Shown: positions 23,976 to 31,964, counted from the first letter of the stretch. The stretch is DNA of 64,000 bases from Candidatus Dormiibacterota bacterium (GCA_003162415.1 PMOL01000009.1:1-64000); one strand, 5' to 3'. The notes: generated by a model from the letters alone, not told the origin. Program-made: numbers and translations.

Positions 23976-24797
23976 ATGTCAGTACTCACCAGTCCCGATA
24001 CCCCTGCCGTCGCGCCTGAGGCACCCCTTGGCCCGACCCTGCATACCCAGGAGCCGGGTGAGCCAGACCCAGTTCCGGCGCGGCATCGCGGCATCCGCTG
24101 GGCGGCGCGCCTGGTGCTCCTCTGTCTGATCGGCGGCGCGATCGCCTTTGCGGCAAACGTCGCCACCGATCCGAGCATCGGAGGCGCCCCAGCGGTTGTG
24201 AAGGCCATCGACCGCGCCCACGGCTCGTCGGCGGTCATGATCGCGCCCTCCGATCGAATTGCCCAGGCGCTGGTCGCCTCCGAGGACGCGACCTTCTATT
24301 CGAACAACGGCGTCGACGGGGTGGCGTTGGTGCGCGCGTTCTACGGATTCTTCACCGGGCAGGACCTCGGCGGCAGCACCATCGAGATGCAGCTGGCCCA
24401 CGTGCTCTACCCCGCGGTGACCGATGGCTTCTGGGGCCGTGTCCGGCGCGTCTCACTCGCCCTTGAGTTCGATACCCACTACACGAAAGCGGCGATCCTC
24501 TCGATGTATCTCTCCGCCGTGTACTTCGGCCACGGGTACTACGGGATCCAGGCAGCGAGCCGCGGATACTTCGGCGTTGCGCCTGACCAGCTGACCTGGG
24601 CGCAGGCGGCGCTCCTTGCCGGGGTCGTCCAGGCGCCGACTGCGCTGGACCCGCTTCGGCACCTCGCCGCCTCGACGGCTCGAATGACGTATGTCCTCGA
24701 GCGTCTGGTTGGGGACGGCGGGCTCACGGCAACCCAGGCCGCTCACTGGGAGGCGTCACCACTCCGGCTGGTCAGCTCGTCGCCGGCGTTGTCCTGA
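23976..24797 (+). CDS. Monofunctional GT51 peptidoglycan transglycosylase-like protein
   Basis: A 273-residue membrane-anchored GT51 domain without a transpeptidase. One helix (about residues 45-62) follows a Pro-rich cytoplasmic tail. Family motifs: SEDATFYSNNGVD (EDxxF catalytic Glu present, the usual His replaced), GGSTIEMQLAHVLYP (GGSTITQQ variant), and AILSMYLSAVYFGHGYYGI. It would polymerise lipid II on the outer face of the membrane. The motif changes may reflect altered activity. It is placed oddly, between the cytochrome b operon and a two-component system. Confidence 0.83.
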   Translation: MSVLTSPDTPAVAPEAPLGPTLHTQEPGEPDPVPARHRGIRWAARLVLLCLIGGAIAFAANVATDPSIGGAPAVVKAIDRAHGSSAVMIAPSDRIAQALVASEDATFYSNNGVDGVALVRAFYGFFTGQDLGGSTIEMQLAHVLYPAVTDGFWGRVRRVSLALEFDTHYTKAAILSMYLSAVYFGHGYYGIQAASRGYFGVAPDQLTWAQAALLAGVVQAPTALDPLRHLAASTARMTYVLERLVGDGGLTATQAAHWEASPLRLVSSSPALS

Positions 24798-24802
24798 TCC
24801 GG

Positions 24803-25282
24803 TCAGCGCCGGCTGCGGATCCCGCGGGCAGGGGCGATCAGCACCATGCCGGAGTAGATGACCACGGCAACGGCAACGTGCATGACCATCAAGACGGCGA
24901 CTTCGTTCAGCGGCTGACCACGAATGAGCAGCCACGCATCGGGAAGGAAGAGCGCCAGGCTGATCAGCACCGTCAACCGGCCATAGAGCCAGCGCGGGGC
25001 GGAGCTGACATGAGTCAGCACCGGCCAGCCCACGGCGCCGATCACGACTCCAATGATCGTGAGCTTGGCGTAATCGCTGAACCGGAAGTGCCCATATCCT
25101 GCCGTACCCGGAAGGAGATGCGTCCCGATGGCGACGATGATCGCGTCGGCGCACAGTGAGCCGATGATGGCAGTCAGTGTCGCAATCGCGAGCCTCGCAG
25201 CCGATGGTTGGTTCGGTGCAGGCGCCCAGTCGATGCGAGCAATGGCCAGCGTGCGATCGATCAACGGCGTCTCTACCCTCAC
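24803..25282 (-). CDS. Four-helix membrane protein, DUF6069-like
   Basis: A 159-residue protein with four transmembrane helices. The segment FRFSDYAKLTIIGVVIGAVGWPVLTHVSS and the following APRWLYGRL, LPDAWLLIRGQP and VMHVAVAVV resemble the DUF6069 family of actinobacterial membrane proteins, whose function is unknown. The quoted similarity is from memory of the family and is moderately certain. It is convergent with the transglycosylase (five-base gap) and divergent from the response-regulator gene. Confidence 0.7.
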   Translation of the reverse strand: MRVETPLIDRTLAIARIDWAPAPNQPSAARLAIATLTAIIGSLCADAIIVAIGTHLLPGTAGYGHFRFSDYAKLTIIGVVIGAVGWPVLTHVSSAPRWLYGRLTVLISLALFLPDAWLLIRGQPLNEVAVLMVMHVAVAVVIYSGMVLIAPARGIRSRR

Positions 25283-25292
25283 CCCAGCAGCC

Positions 25293-25324
25293 TATCGTGC
25301 GCACCCTTGCAGAACGGTGAAGGT
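25293..25324. promoter_or_regulatory. 32-bp conserved element, copy A, upstream of response-regulator gene
   Basis: The 32 bases match copy B at 30018-30049 at 28 positions; the core CCTTGCAGAACGGTGAAGGT (25305-25324) differs from copy B by one base. It ends 13 bases before the ATG of the response-regulator gene and lies in the divergent gap with the DUF6069-like gene. CCTT-N11-AAGG gives it partial dyad symmetry, and AACGGTG recurs at 25327. A binding site for the OmpR-type regulator encoded next door is the simplest reading. Confidence 0.55.
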
Positions 25325-25337
25325 ATAACGGTGCTTC

Positions 25338-26012
25338 ATGCTCGTACTCGTCGCTGAAGACGACGCGAAGCTCCGCGAGGTGCTCGCGCGTGGACTGCGC
25401 TCCGCCGGCTACACGGTCGATGAGGCCCGACGCGGCGATGAGGCGCTCGACCTGCTGCTGATGAGGACATACGCGGCCGCGGTGGTTGACTGGCACATGC
25501 CCGTCATGGATGGCATCGATGTCGTCACCGCCGTCCGATCACGGAATCTCTCCACGCCCGTGCTCATGCTCACCGCGCGCGACACGCCCTCTGATCGCAT
25601 CCGGGGCCTCGATGCGGGGTGTGACGACTACCTCGTCAAACCGTTCGATTTCCAGGAGTTGCTGGCCCGCTTGCGTGCCCTGATGCGGCGCCCTGCCGCG
25701 ACCCTCGGGGTGCGGCTTCGCGCCGGTGCGCTCGCCATCGATCCGGCGGCACGGAGCGCAGAGATCAACGGCACCGCTGTGGCGCTCACTCCCACGGAGT
25801 ACGCGATCGTCGAGCTGCTGGTGCGACGCAGTCCCGCGGTCGTGAGCCGCGAGATCATCGCCAACCATGCCTGGACCGATGCTCTCGATCCGATTGCTTC
25901 CAACAGCATCGACGTCCACGTCACTCGACTGCGCGCCAAGATCGTCGGAGCCGGCATCAGCGTAGAGGCGGTGCGCCGGGTCGGCTACCGGCTCGTGGAA
26001 CAGGGACTGTGA
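25338..26012 (+). CDS. OmpR-family response regulator
   Basis: A 224-residue two-component regulator. The receiver domain has the acidic pair near residues 8-9 (VAEDDAK), phospho-acceptor Asp51 (VVDWHMPVMDG), Thr79 and Lys101 (LVKPFD). The C-terminal winged helix includes LTPTEYAIVELLV, the recognition helix SIDVHVTRLRAKI and the wing VRRVGYRL. It overlaps the histidine kinase gene by four bases, so the pair is one unit. The conserved 32-bp element just upstream suggests autoregulation, and its second copy points to the NuoF/ferric-reductase operon as target. Confidence 0.95.
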   Translation: MLVLVAEDDAKLREVLARGLRSAGYTVDEARRGDEALDLLLMRTYAAAVVDWHMPVMDGIDVVTAVRSRNLSTPVLMLTARDTPSDRIRGLDAGCDDYLVKPFDFQELLARLRALMRRPAATLGVRLRAGALAIDPAARSAEINGTAVALTPTEYAIVELLVRRSPAVVSREIIANHAWTDALDPIASNSIDVHVTRLRAKIVGAGISVEAVRRVGYRLVEQGL

Positions 26013-27232
26013 GCACACGGCTCCACAGCCGAGCGCTGCGCATCGCCTTGATCACGATCGCGCTGGTCGCGGGACTGCTGGTCGCGCTCTGTGCCGCGGT
26101 GGACGTCATCGTGGCGCAGACGCTGCGGTCTTCAGCCACGGATCGGTTGACCTCCGAGCTCACCCAGCTTGCCCATCAGCGTGGCACGCCGACTCTCCAG
26201 GAGCCCGACGTCGATGACCCCGTCCTGGTGTGGAACACCGACGCATCCGGCGCGGTGATCGGGTCGACGGCCGGGGCGCCGCCGCTCCCGCGGAGTGCGG
26301 TCACCGCGACCTCGCCGGTCGAGATGCGCCTTGAAGGCGCTGACGTCCTGGTTGCGGGGGTGAGCATCCCGGGCGGCAGGCTCATCGGAGCGGTCAGTCT
26401 CGGCAACGAGTCGAAGACGCTCACGGCGCTGCTCGTCACCGAGGCAATTGTTGGGCCGATCCTGCTGGTATTCGTGTTCGCGGGAGCCTTCGTGGTGGGC
26501 CGTCAGACGGCCGGCCCGATCGAGCGCGCGCGGCGACGTCAGCTCGAATTCACCGCTGACGCATCGCACGAGCTGCGCACGCCACTGGCAGTCATCGAGG
26601 CCGAGACGTCGCTCGCGCTCACCAACCTCGAGTCCGCCGGCGCCGACGACCCAACCCTCCGTCGCGTTGCGGACGAGACCCGCAGGATGCGAAGCATCGT
26701 CGAGGACCTCCTCTGGCTCGCCCGGTTCGACGCGCTCCCTCCGGACCCGATCACCCAACCGGTCGATATCGTCACCGCCGCCGATGTCGGGGCGCAGCGG
26801 TTCGTACCGGTCGCCGAGCACGCGGGGCTGCATATCGAGCATCGCCGCGATGGAGCGACGCTCGCCCTCGTCGATGCACCTCCGGACTGGATCGATCGGC
26901 TGGTCGGAGTGCTTCTCGACAACGCGTGCCGGTACACGCCTACCGGCGGCAGCGTCGGCATCGAGGTGGGGCAGGATCGCGAGCACGTCCGCCTGACGGT
27001 GAGCGACACCGGTCCGGGCATCCCACCAGAGCGTCGGGCACGAATCTTCGAGCGCTTCCGCCGCGGCACCAGCGACGGCGACGGCGCCGGCCTCGGGCTT
27101 GCGATCGGCAACGCCATCGTCGAAGCGACCAGGGGTCGCTGGCAGATCGCCGACGTACCCGGTGGGGGGACCTCAGTCAGCGTCGTCTGGCCGCACTCGC
27201 GCACCCGGCTCGTCGATCGGATCGAGTCGTAG
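26009..27232 (+). CDS. Membrane sensor histidine kinase
   Basis: A 407-residue kinase starting with GTG. Two transmembrane helices (about residues 12-34 and 143-163) flank an extracytoplasmic sensor of roughly 105 residues with no recognisable fold. A clear HAMP domain is not obvious; the dimerisation box follows directly with His187 in FTADASHELRTPLAVI. The ATPase has the N box (LLDNACRYTP), G1 (DTGPGIP), F (FERFRRG) and G2 (GAGLGLAI). It partners the OmpR-type regulator upstream. Its last 60 bases overlap antisense to the ferredoxin gene of the convergent redox operon, so expression of the two may interfere. Confidence 0.93.
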   Translation: MSTRLHSRALRIALITIALVAGLLVALCAAVDVIVAQTLRSSATDRLTSELTQLAHQRGTPTLQEPDVDDPVLVWNTDASGAVIGSTAGAPPLPRSAVTATSPVEMRLEGADVLVAGVSIPGGRLIGAVSLGNESKTLTALLVTEAIVGPILLVFVFAGAFVVGRQTAGPIERARRRQLEFTADASHELRTPLAVIEAETSLALTNLESAGADDPTLRRVADETRRMRSIVEDLLWLARFDALPPDPITQPVDIVTAADVGAQRFVPVAEHAGLHIEHRRDGATLALVDAPPDWIDRLVGVLLDNACRYTPTGGSVGIEVGQDREHVRLTVSDTGPGIPPERRARIFERFRRGTSDGDGAGLGLAIGNAIVEATRGRWQIADVPGGGTSVSVVWPHSRTRLVDRIES

Positions 27233-27415
27233 GGCGGCGCGAGGACAGTCCGCGACTGCGCGGAGGGCATGTTCGAGGAGGTCATCGGGCAGCGGACGCG
27301 ACTCGATGACCGGGTATCCCCAGTCATCCATCCGGATTCGCTCGGGGAAGAGCTCGCCACACATGCCGTGCGCCTTGCACTTGATCGGGTCGACGCGCAG
27401 ACGGACTCTCACCAC
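27173..27415 (-). CDS. Single-cluster 3Fe-4S type ferredoxin
   Basis: An 80-residue ferredoxin of the short actinobacterial type. Cys13-x5-Cys19 (KCKAHGMC) and Cys57-Pro (VADCP) give three Cys, the pattern of a 3Fe-4S cluster, with His replacing the central Cys. Such ferredoxins usually carry electrons to P450s or membrane reductases; here the gene is the last of an operon with NuoF-like and ferric-reductase-like genes, overlapping the former by seven bases, so it may transfer electrons between them. GTG start. It is antisense to the end of the histidine kinase gene. Confidence 0.9.
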   Translation of the reverse strand: MVRVRLRVDPIKCKAHGMCGELFPERIRMDDWGYPVIESRPLPDDLLEHALRAVADCPRAALRLDPIDEPGARVRPDDAD

Positions 27416-28695
27416 CAGCCCGCCTCAACCGCGGGAATGGGGAGCAGCGGGGGACGGTCGGAAAACCTGCACTCCCCCTGCTTGAGGTGGTGGCGAAGGT
27501 CGGCGGCGAAGACCTCCATGGCGCTCGTGAGAAAGAGCACCGCCCCGTCAGGGTGCCTGCAGGCGCCTCGGCCGCGCACGTCGTTGGACCAGCGCGTCAG
27601 CAGTTCAAGCGCGGCGGGACGAGCCCGTCCGGTGGCGACCTTGTGGAACGTCTCGGCGATCGCCGGCAAGCCGGCGTGACACGGGCCGCACTGGCCGGCG
27701 CTCTGGCTTGCCAGGTAGGTCAGCACGCGGTCGGTCTCGGTGATCCCGCAGGTCGTCGCGGGAACGACGACAAGCACACCGGTCCCGAGCGACACGCCAA
27801 CCGACCGCAGGGAGTCGGCGTCGATGGTCCGATTCCAGATGCGATCCGCAGCGACCCAGCGGCCGAAATATCCACCGAGGAGGACCGCGGCAGGTGCCTC
27901 GTCGACGCCCCCGGCGCGATCGACGATCGCCGAGATGGTGGTGTCGCACGCCGCCTCGAGGACACCCGGCGTCCGCACGGCACCGCTCACCGTCAGGAGC
28001 GCTGTCCCGGGAGACCGTTCGGTGCCGACCGAACGAAACCACGTCGCACCGAAGCGCGCGATCAGCGCCGCGTGTGCCAGCGTCTCAACGTTCTGAACAA
28101 GGGTCGGCAACCGGTCGACCCCGCTCTGAAACGGTCGCGGCGGGACCACCTTCGGTTTGGCCAGATGGCCGGAGACCCGAGCGATCAAGGCGGTCTCCTC
28201 GCCGGCGACATACCGGTTCGGACCGACCAGCACCTCGACGAAACGGTCACTGTCATCGCGCCGCCTCCGCTCTCGGATCGCGGCGCGCAACGCAGCTTCG
28301 ACGTCGCCGTGGGAGCGCGTCGTGTAGATGACCACGCGTCGCGCCCCCAACGCCTCGGCCGCGTGCTCGAGGCCGTCGAGGACGAGATGCGGCCGGTAGG
28401 TCAGCAGGAAGCGATCCTTGAAGCTCGCCGGCTCGCACTCGGCGGCGTTGGCGACCACGACGGCGCCACCGCCGTGCTGCGCCTGCTCGGTGACCGCTCG
28501 CCACTTCACGCCGGTCGGAAAGTCGGCTCCGCCGCGCCCGCGCAGCCCGCTTCGTTCGAGCGCGTCGATCATGGCGCCCGGTTCCATCGTGGAGCGTGGC
28601 CCGAAACCGGCGAGGTGAGCATCAAGGTCCTCTGGCACCGGACGTGAGGGCAGCAACCGGCTCGTCGTCCCCTCCGCAGGTGCCGAGAGGCTCAC
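27409..28695 (-). CDS. NuoF-like NADH dehydrogenase flavoprotein (SLBB, Fe-S) subunit
   Basis: A 428-residue protein homologous to the NADH-binding 51-kDa subunit of complex I. RGRGGADFPTGVKWRAV, NAAECEPASFKDR and YVAGEETALIARV form the FMN/NADH site; an SLBB domain follows, then SAGQCGPCHAGLPAI and GRGACRHPDG. Only three Cys are visible for the N3-type cluster because the first Cys of the SCGxCxPC pattern is Ala. The GTG at 28695 overlaps the upstream stop (GTGA). No other complex I subunit lies nearby, so it likely feeds NADH electrons to the ferredoxin or ferric-reductase-like partner of its operon. Confidence 0.88.
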   Translation of the reverse strand: MSLSAPAEGTTSRLLPSRPVPEDLDAHLAGFGPRSTMEPGAMIDALERSGLRGRGGADFPTGVKWRAVTEQAQHGGGAVVVANAAECEPASFKDRFLLTYRPHLVLDGLEHAAEALGARRVVIYTTRSHGDVEAALRAAIRERRRRDDSDRFVEVLVGPNRYVAGEETALIARVSGHLAKPKVVPPRPFQSGVDRLPTLVQNVETLAHAALIARFGATWFRSVGTERSPGTALLTVSGAVRTPGVLEAACDTTISAIVDRAGGVDEAPAAVLLGGYFGRWVAADRIWNRTIDADSLRSVGVSLGTGVLVVVPATTCGITETDRVLTYLASQSAGQCGPCHAGLPAIAETFHKVATGRARPAALELLTRWSNDVRGRGACRHPDGAVLFLTSAMEVFAADLRHHLKQGECRFSDRPPLLPIPAVEAGWW

Positions 28696-29711
28696 GATCC
28701 CGCCTTCTGGGTCGCCAGGGTCCCGCTGGCCGAGCCGTTGCCCTGGTCGACGACCTGGATCGTCGCCAGGACGGCGCCGCACTGGCCGGTCACTCCGCTG
28801 TTGCCGATGGTCGCGGGCGCAACGCAGAGGCGCGCTCCCGATCGGGTCACCGTGAGCGTCCCGCTCCCGTCCGCGTTGGCAACGATCACGACCTGCAGGG
28901 TGCGGTCGCGACTATCCGTAAGCGTGGCGGTGGCGCTTGCGGCTGAGCGAACGAGGCTGCCCACCAACGGATCGTTGAGCCCAGTGCTCAATGCCGCGAC
29001 CGGCGCCGCGGTACCGGCCGGAGTGTCCACGCTGCCTGCGAGGAGATCCGCCGGCGTGCCGGCTGCTTTGGCCCACCCGTGCTCGAGAGGGCCGGCAGCC
29101 ATCCAGGCGACCAGGACGGCAGTCGCCACGCAGCAGCCCGCGATCCCGAGGACCCGCAGCGCGGTGAACCGTGGTCCGGCGAGCGCGAGGCGCCAGATGA
29201 GCGCAGCGATCACTGCGACCAAACAAAGGGCAACCAGGGCAAGTGCCCAGACCAACTTGGTGTCAGTCCCGGTCCCGACGCCGTGGATGACCGCGATCGG
29301 CCAGCTCGCGTAGGCGAAGAGGTGAACAAAACGCCAGGATCGCCAGCCGAGACGGTGACGCATGAGGCTGGTGGCGGTGATGGCGATCAGCAACTCGAAC
29401 GCGACGACTCCGAGCCCGAGCCATAGAGGGCGGTACGAGGCGATGAAGGGTACAAAGGCGTCGACGAAATTGAGTTTCGCGAAGGGATCGATCACCGACG
29501 TGAGGATGTGAATCACGAGGAACACGCCGACCAGGAGTGACAAGTTGCGGTGCAGCGACTGGACCACGAACCGGGGCCAGCCACGCCGGCTCTCACGTGA
29601 TGAGGTGAGCACCCCGAGCACCACGCTCGCACTGAGCAGAACAAGGGCGGTGTAACCGCTGGCACGTGTTGCGTACCACATCGGCGTCGGTCCGGCCAGT
29701 GCCGCTAGCAA
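28692..29711 (-). CDS. Ferric-reductase-like transmembrane cytochrome with extracytoplasmic tail
   Basis: A 339-residue protein starting with TTG at 29711. Six hydrophobic helices fill residues about 15-210; His54/His68 (SLHRN to VIHIL) and His130/His143 (VHLFA to VIHGV) are spaced as the two b-haem pairs of the NOX/ferric reductase/MsrQ superfamily. The C-terminal 130 residues are outside the membrane, Ala/Thr/Gly-rich, with two Cys and no visible FMN-attachment motif. NOX-type FAD and NADPH domains are absent, so electrons must come from partners, plausibly the NuoF-like protein and ferredoxin of the same operon. The final acceptor is unknown. Confidence 0.82.
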   Translation of the reverse strand: MLAALAGPTPMWYATRASGYTALVLLSASVVLGVLTSSRESRRGWPRFVVQSLHRNLSLLVGVFLVIHILTSVIDPFAKLNFVDAFVPFIASYRPLWLGLGVVAFELLIAITATSLMRHRLGWRSWRFVHLFAYASWPIAVIHGVGTGTDTKLVWALALVALCLVAVIAALIWRLALAGPRFTALRVLGIAGCCVATAVLVAWMAAGPLEHGWAKAAGTPADLLAGSVDTPAGTAAPVAALSTGLNDPLVGSLVRSAASATATLTDSRDRTLQVVIVANADGSGTLTVTRSGARLCVAPATIGNSGVTGQCGAVLATIQVVDQGNGSASGTLATQKAGS

Positions 29712-29724
29712 TTGCAGCGTCCGG

Positions 29725-30006
29725 TCAGGAGCCGCCGGAGATCGCTACTGGTGCCCCGCCGTACCCGTACTGAGGTTGCTGAACCGGCGCGACCAGCCCG
29801 GGAGGCGCGTTCCCCGCGTTGTCGGTGGACCCGGGTTGCGGTGCCGTGGCCGGAGTGCGGCCGGGGAAGCTGGTGGCCGCCACCAGTGCGAGCACCCCGG
29901 TGAACCCGGTTGCCCCGATGGCCGCGTAGATGGTGAAACGGCGGGCGCGAGCTAGACCGAGGTCCCTGCGAAGACGGGCGGAATCCAACTGCGACTGTCG
30001 CGCCAT
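29725..30006 (-). CDS. Small one-helix membrane protein with Pro/Gln/Gly-rich tail
   Basis: A 93-residue protein from ATG 30006. A basic N-terminus (MARQSQLDSARLRRDLGLAR) precedes one transmembrane helix at about residues 24-45, then a flexible outside tail rich in Pro, Ala and Gly with QQPQYGYGG. It ends 13 bases before the ferric-reductase-like gene and probably belongs to the same operon as an accessory or anchoring subunit. No ribosome site is evident. Copy B of the 32-bp element starts 11 bases upstream. Confidence 0.65.
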   Translation of the reverse strand: MARQSQLDSARLRRDLGLARARRFTIYAAIGATGFTGVLALVAATSFPGRTPATAPQPGSTDNAGNAPPGLVAPVQQPQYGYGGAPVAISGGS

Positions 30007-30016
30007 GGACGAGAGC

Positions 30017-30312
30017 TTATCTGGCGCAGCCTTGCTGAACGGTGAAGGTCGGCGGGTTGCAGCCGGACGTGATGTCCCCCAGCACGAACTCGATCGTGCC
30101 GGATGCTCCACTTGCATGGTGCCTGCAGCCAATGGGAGCGCGAGGAACGGCCACCCCAGCTGCGTCACCAAGCCGATGAAGAAGCCCGCGGCACCTCCGA
30201 CGGCAGCCATCGTGAGGTTCCTGCCGAGGGCCGCCACTTGCGCCAGGGACAGAGCGAGGCCACCGCACGCGATGGCGGCTGTCGGCTCGGCAAACAGCGT
30301 GAGTCCGACCAT
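30017..30312 (-). pseudogene. Frameshifted small membrane protein gene
   Basis: From ATG 30312 the minus strand encodes a hydrophobic protein with two helices (about residues 10-30 and 35-65: FFIGLVTQLGWPFLALPLAAG). Near 30105-30115 the sensible sequence moves to another frame, which continues with SGTIEFVLGDITSGCNPPTF and QQGCAR to a TAA at 30017. Joined, they would give a protein of roughly 98 residues with two Cys in its outer tail. Either a one-base indel has broken it or the assembly has an error. It could be the first gene of the redox operon. No family is recognised. Confidence 0.5.
30018..30049. promoter_or_regulatory. 32-bp conserved element, copy B, upstream of redox operon
   Basis: Matches copy A (25293-25324) at 28 of 32 bases; core CCTTGCTGAACGGTGAAGGT at 30030-30049. 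It lies 11 bases upstream of the small membrane protein gene that heads the NuoF/ferric-reductase operon. The same bases also code the last residues (TFTVQQGCAR) of a frameshifted reading frame on the minus strand, and four of the five differences in the matching frame would be synonymous or stop-to-stop, so a coding origin of the match must be considered. Confidence 0.5.
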
Positions 30313-30410
30313 GTCCTATATTCGGTTCGCATTCCCGAGTCGATGCGGAGCGCACGCGGACCGCCCGTGTGAAGATGCACGCCACGTACGTGACTCAAGA
30401 GAACGCCGTC

Positions 30411-31964
30411 ATGACCAGGCGACCCTGGTGGCGCAACCGATTCTCCCTTGCGATCGTCGCACTGGCGGCATCCGTCGCGGCGCTGTACCTCTACAGAATC
30501 GGGACCGACCCTCCGGGGCTCTACGCCGATGAGGCAAGCATCGGCTACAACGCCTGGACGATTGCGCATTTCGGCACTGACCAGTACGGCAACCACTTTC
30601 CGCTCTTCTTCGTCGATTTCGGGGACTACAAGGGGCCGGTTGCGACCTATTTGGTAGCGCCGCTCACGTGGCTCTTCGCGAACGGCGCCGCCGTGGTGCG
30701 GTTGCCCAGCGTGCTCGCGGGAATCGCAATCGCTCTCCTCGCAGGACGAATCGCCATGGTGCGAACCGGCTCGAGGTTTGTCGCTGTCGTTTCGATCGCG
30801 TTCGCCGCACTGCAGCCGTGGATCTTCCTACAGAGCCACACGATGCTCGAGGGGAACATCCTTATGGTGCTGTGCGTGATGTGCGCCTGCTGGTGTATCA
30901 CCGAGGCAAATGTTGCTGGAGCGTCAGCGAGGTGGTGGACCGGCGCAGGCGTGGCTCTGGCTGTCAGTGTGTATGCGTACTCCATCGGGCGCCTCCTCGC
31001 TGTCCTGGTGGCCGGCGTCGTCGTGGTGAGCTTTGCGCGCAGTGGGCGAGACAAGATCCTTCGGTTTCTGTTTCCGATCGCGGTCGCCTATGTGGTCCTG
31101 GCGATCTGGTCGTTCGAGAACCCCGGTGCCCTCCTGGCTCGACTTCAATCGGTGGGTCTGCTCGCCGACCACCCATCCCTACTGACAGCCGCGACACGAT
31201 TACTCGGTAACTACGGCAGTTACTTCAGCCCGAGCTTCCTGGTGGGTCACGGGGACGGCAACCCGCGCCAGACGACGGGCTTTGGTGGGGTCCTGCTCGA
31301 CGCAACCATCCCGCTCATGGCCATCGGCGCGATTCGGCTTGTATCGAGGTGGCGTGAACCGTATGCGCGCTTCGTCCTTCTCGGCGCACTGGTGGCCCCG
31401 ATCCCCGCGGCTCTGACACTCGTCGCGCCTCACGCCCTTCGTGGCGCGGGGCTGATCCCATTTCTCCTCCTCCTCATGGTGGAGGGAATCTCCTGGGTGT
31501 GGGCGCTGCTACCGACGCGGCGTCTCATCGCCCTGGGACTGGTGGCGATCACGCTCGCAAGTGCGGCCCCGTACTTTGTCGACTTCTTCACGACATATCC
31601 AACCCGTGCTGAGAATGCCTTCGAGACGGGTGAGGGCGCGGCACTCGTGCTGGCTTACTCCGATGCGCAGCCTGGAAATCATCGACTCCTGCTCTCTGCA
31701 ACGCTCAACCAGCCGGCACTCCAGCTGATGTATGCCGTCGGAGCGCCCCCTCCGCAGAGCGAGTTCGTTCGCCGGGCGCGGATCGTCGTGGTCACAACCG
31801 TCGCGGAGCTGGATGCTGCGAATGCGGGCGACGTGATTGTGATCGGTCCGCATGACGCTCCGCCGCCCGGCGCCAGGCTGCTCTTTGTGGTGGATGGGGG
31901 CCGGATCGTCGACGCGCCGGCAACCGTGTCGAGCGCTGATCTGCTCTGTGTCTACCAGGAGTGA
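30411..31964 (+). CDS. GT39/ArnT-like polytopic membrane glycosyltransferase
   Basis: A 517-residue protein with about twelve hydrophobic segments. The first outer loop has LYADEASIGYNAWTIA, the DE motif characteristic of dolichyl- and undecaprenyl-phosphate-sugar-dependent GT-C transferases (GT39/GT83), followed by DFGDYKGPVATYLVAPL. FLQSHTMLEGN is another conserved loop. A soluble outer domain of about 120 residues ends the protein. ATG 30411 is preferred to a GTG at 30369. The acceptor is unknown. It is divergent from the redox operon and stands before an alcohol dehydrogenase gene. Confidence 0.8.
   Translation: MTRRPWWRNRFSLAIVALAASVAALYLYRIGTDPPGLYADEASIGYNAWTIAHFGTDQYGNHFPLFFVDFGDYKGPVATYLVAPLTWLFANGAAVVRLPSVLAGIAIALLAGRIAMVRTGSRFVAVVSIAFAALQPWIFLQSHTMLEGNILMVLCVMCACWCITEANVAGASARWWTGAGVALAVSVYAYSIGRLLAVLVAGVVVVSFARSGRDKILRFLFPIAVAYVVLAIWSFENPGALLARLQSVGLLADHPSLLTAATRLLGNYGSYFSPSFLVGHGDGNPRQTTGFGGVLLDATIPLMAIGAIRLVSRWREPYARFVLLGALVAPIPAALTLVAPHALRGAGLIPFLLLLMVEGISWVWALLPTRRLIALGLVAITLASAAPYFVDFFTTYPTRAENAFETGEGAALVLAYSDAQPGNHRLLLSATLNQPALQLMYAVGAPPPQSEFVRRARIVVVTTVAELDAANAGDVIVIGPHDAPPPGARLLFVVDGGRIVDAPATVSSADLLCVYQE

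Noticed and set aside
25293..25340. Minus-strand 14-codon frame (MKHRYTFTV and so on) as a gene
   Set aside because: It overlaps the start of the response-regulator gene and has no visible ribosome site. It is kept only as an alternative explanation of the 32-bp repeat.
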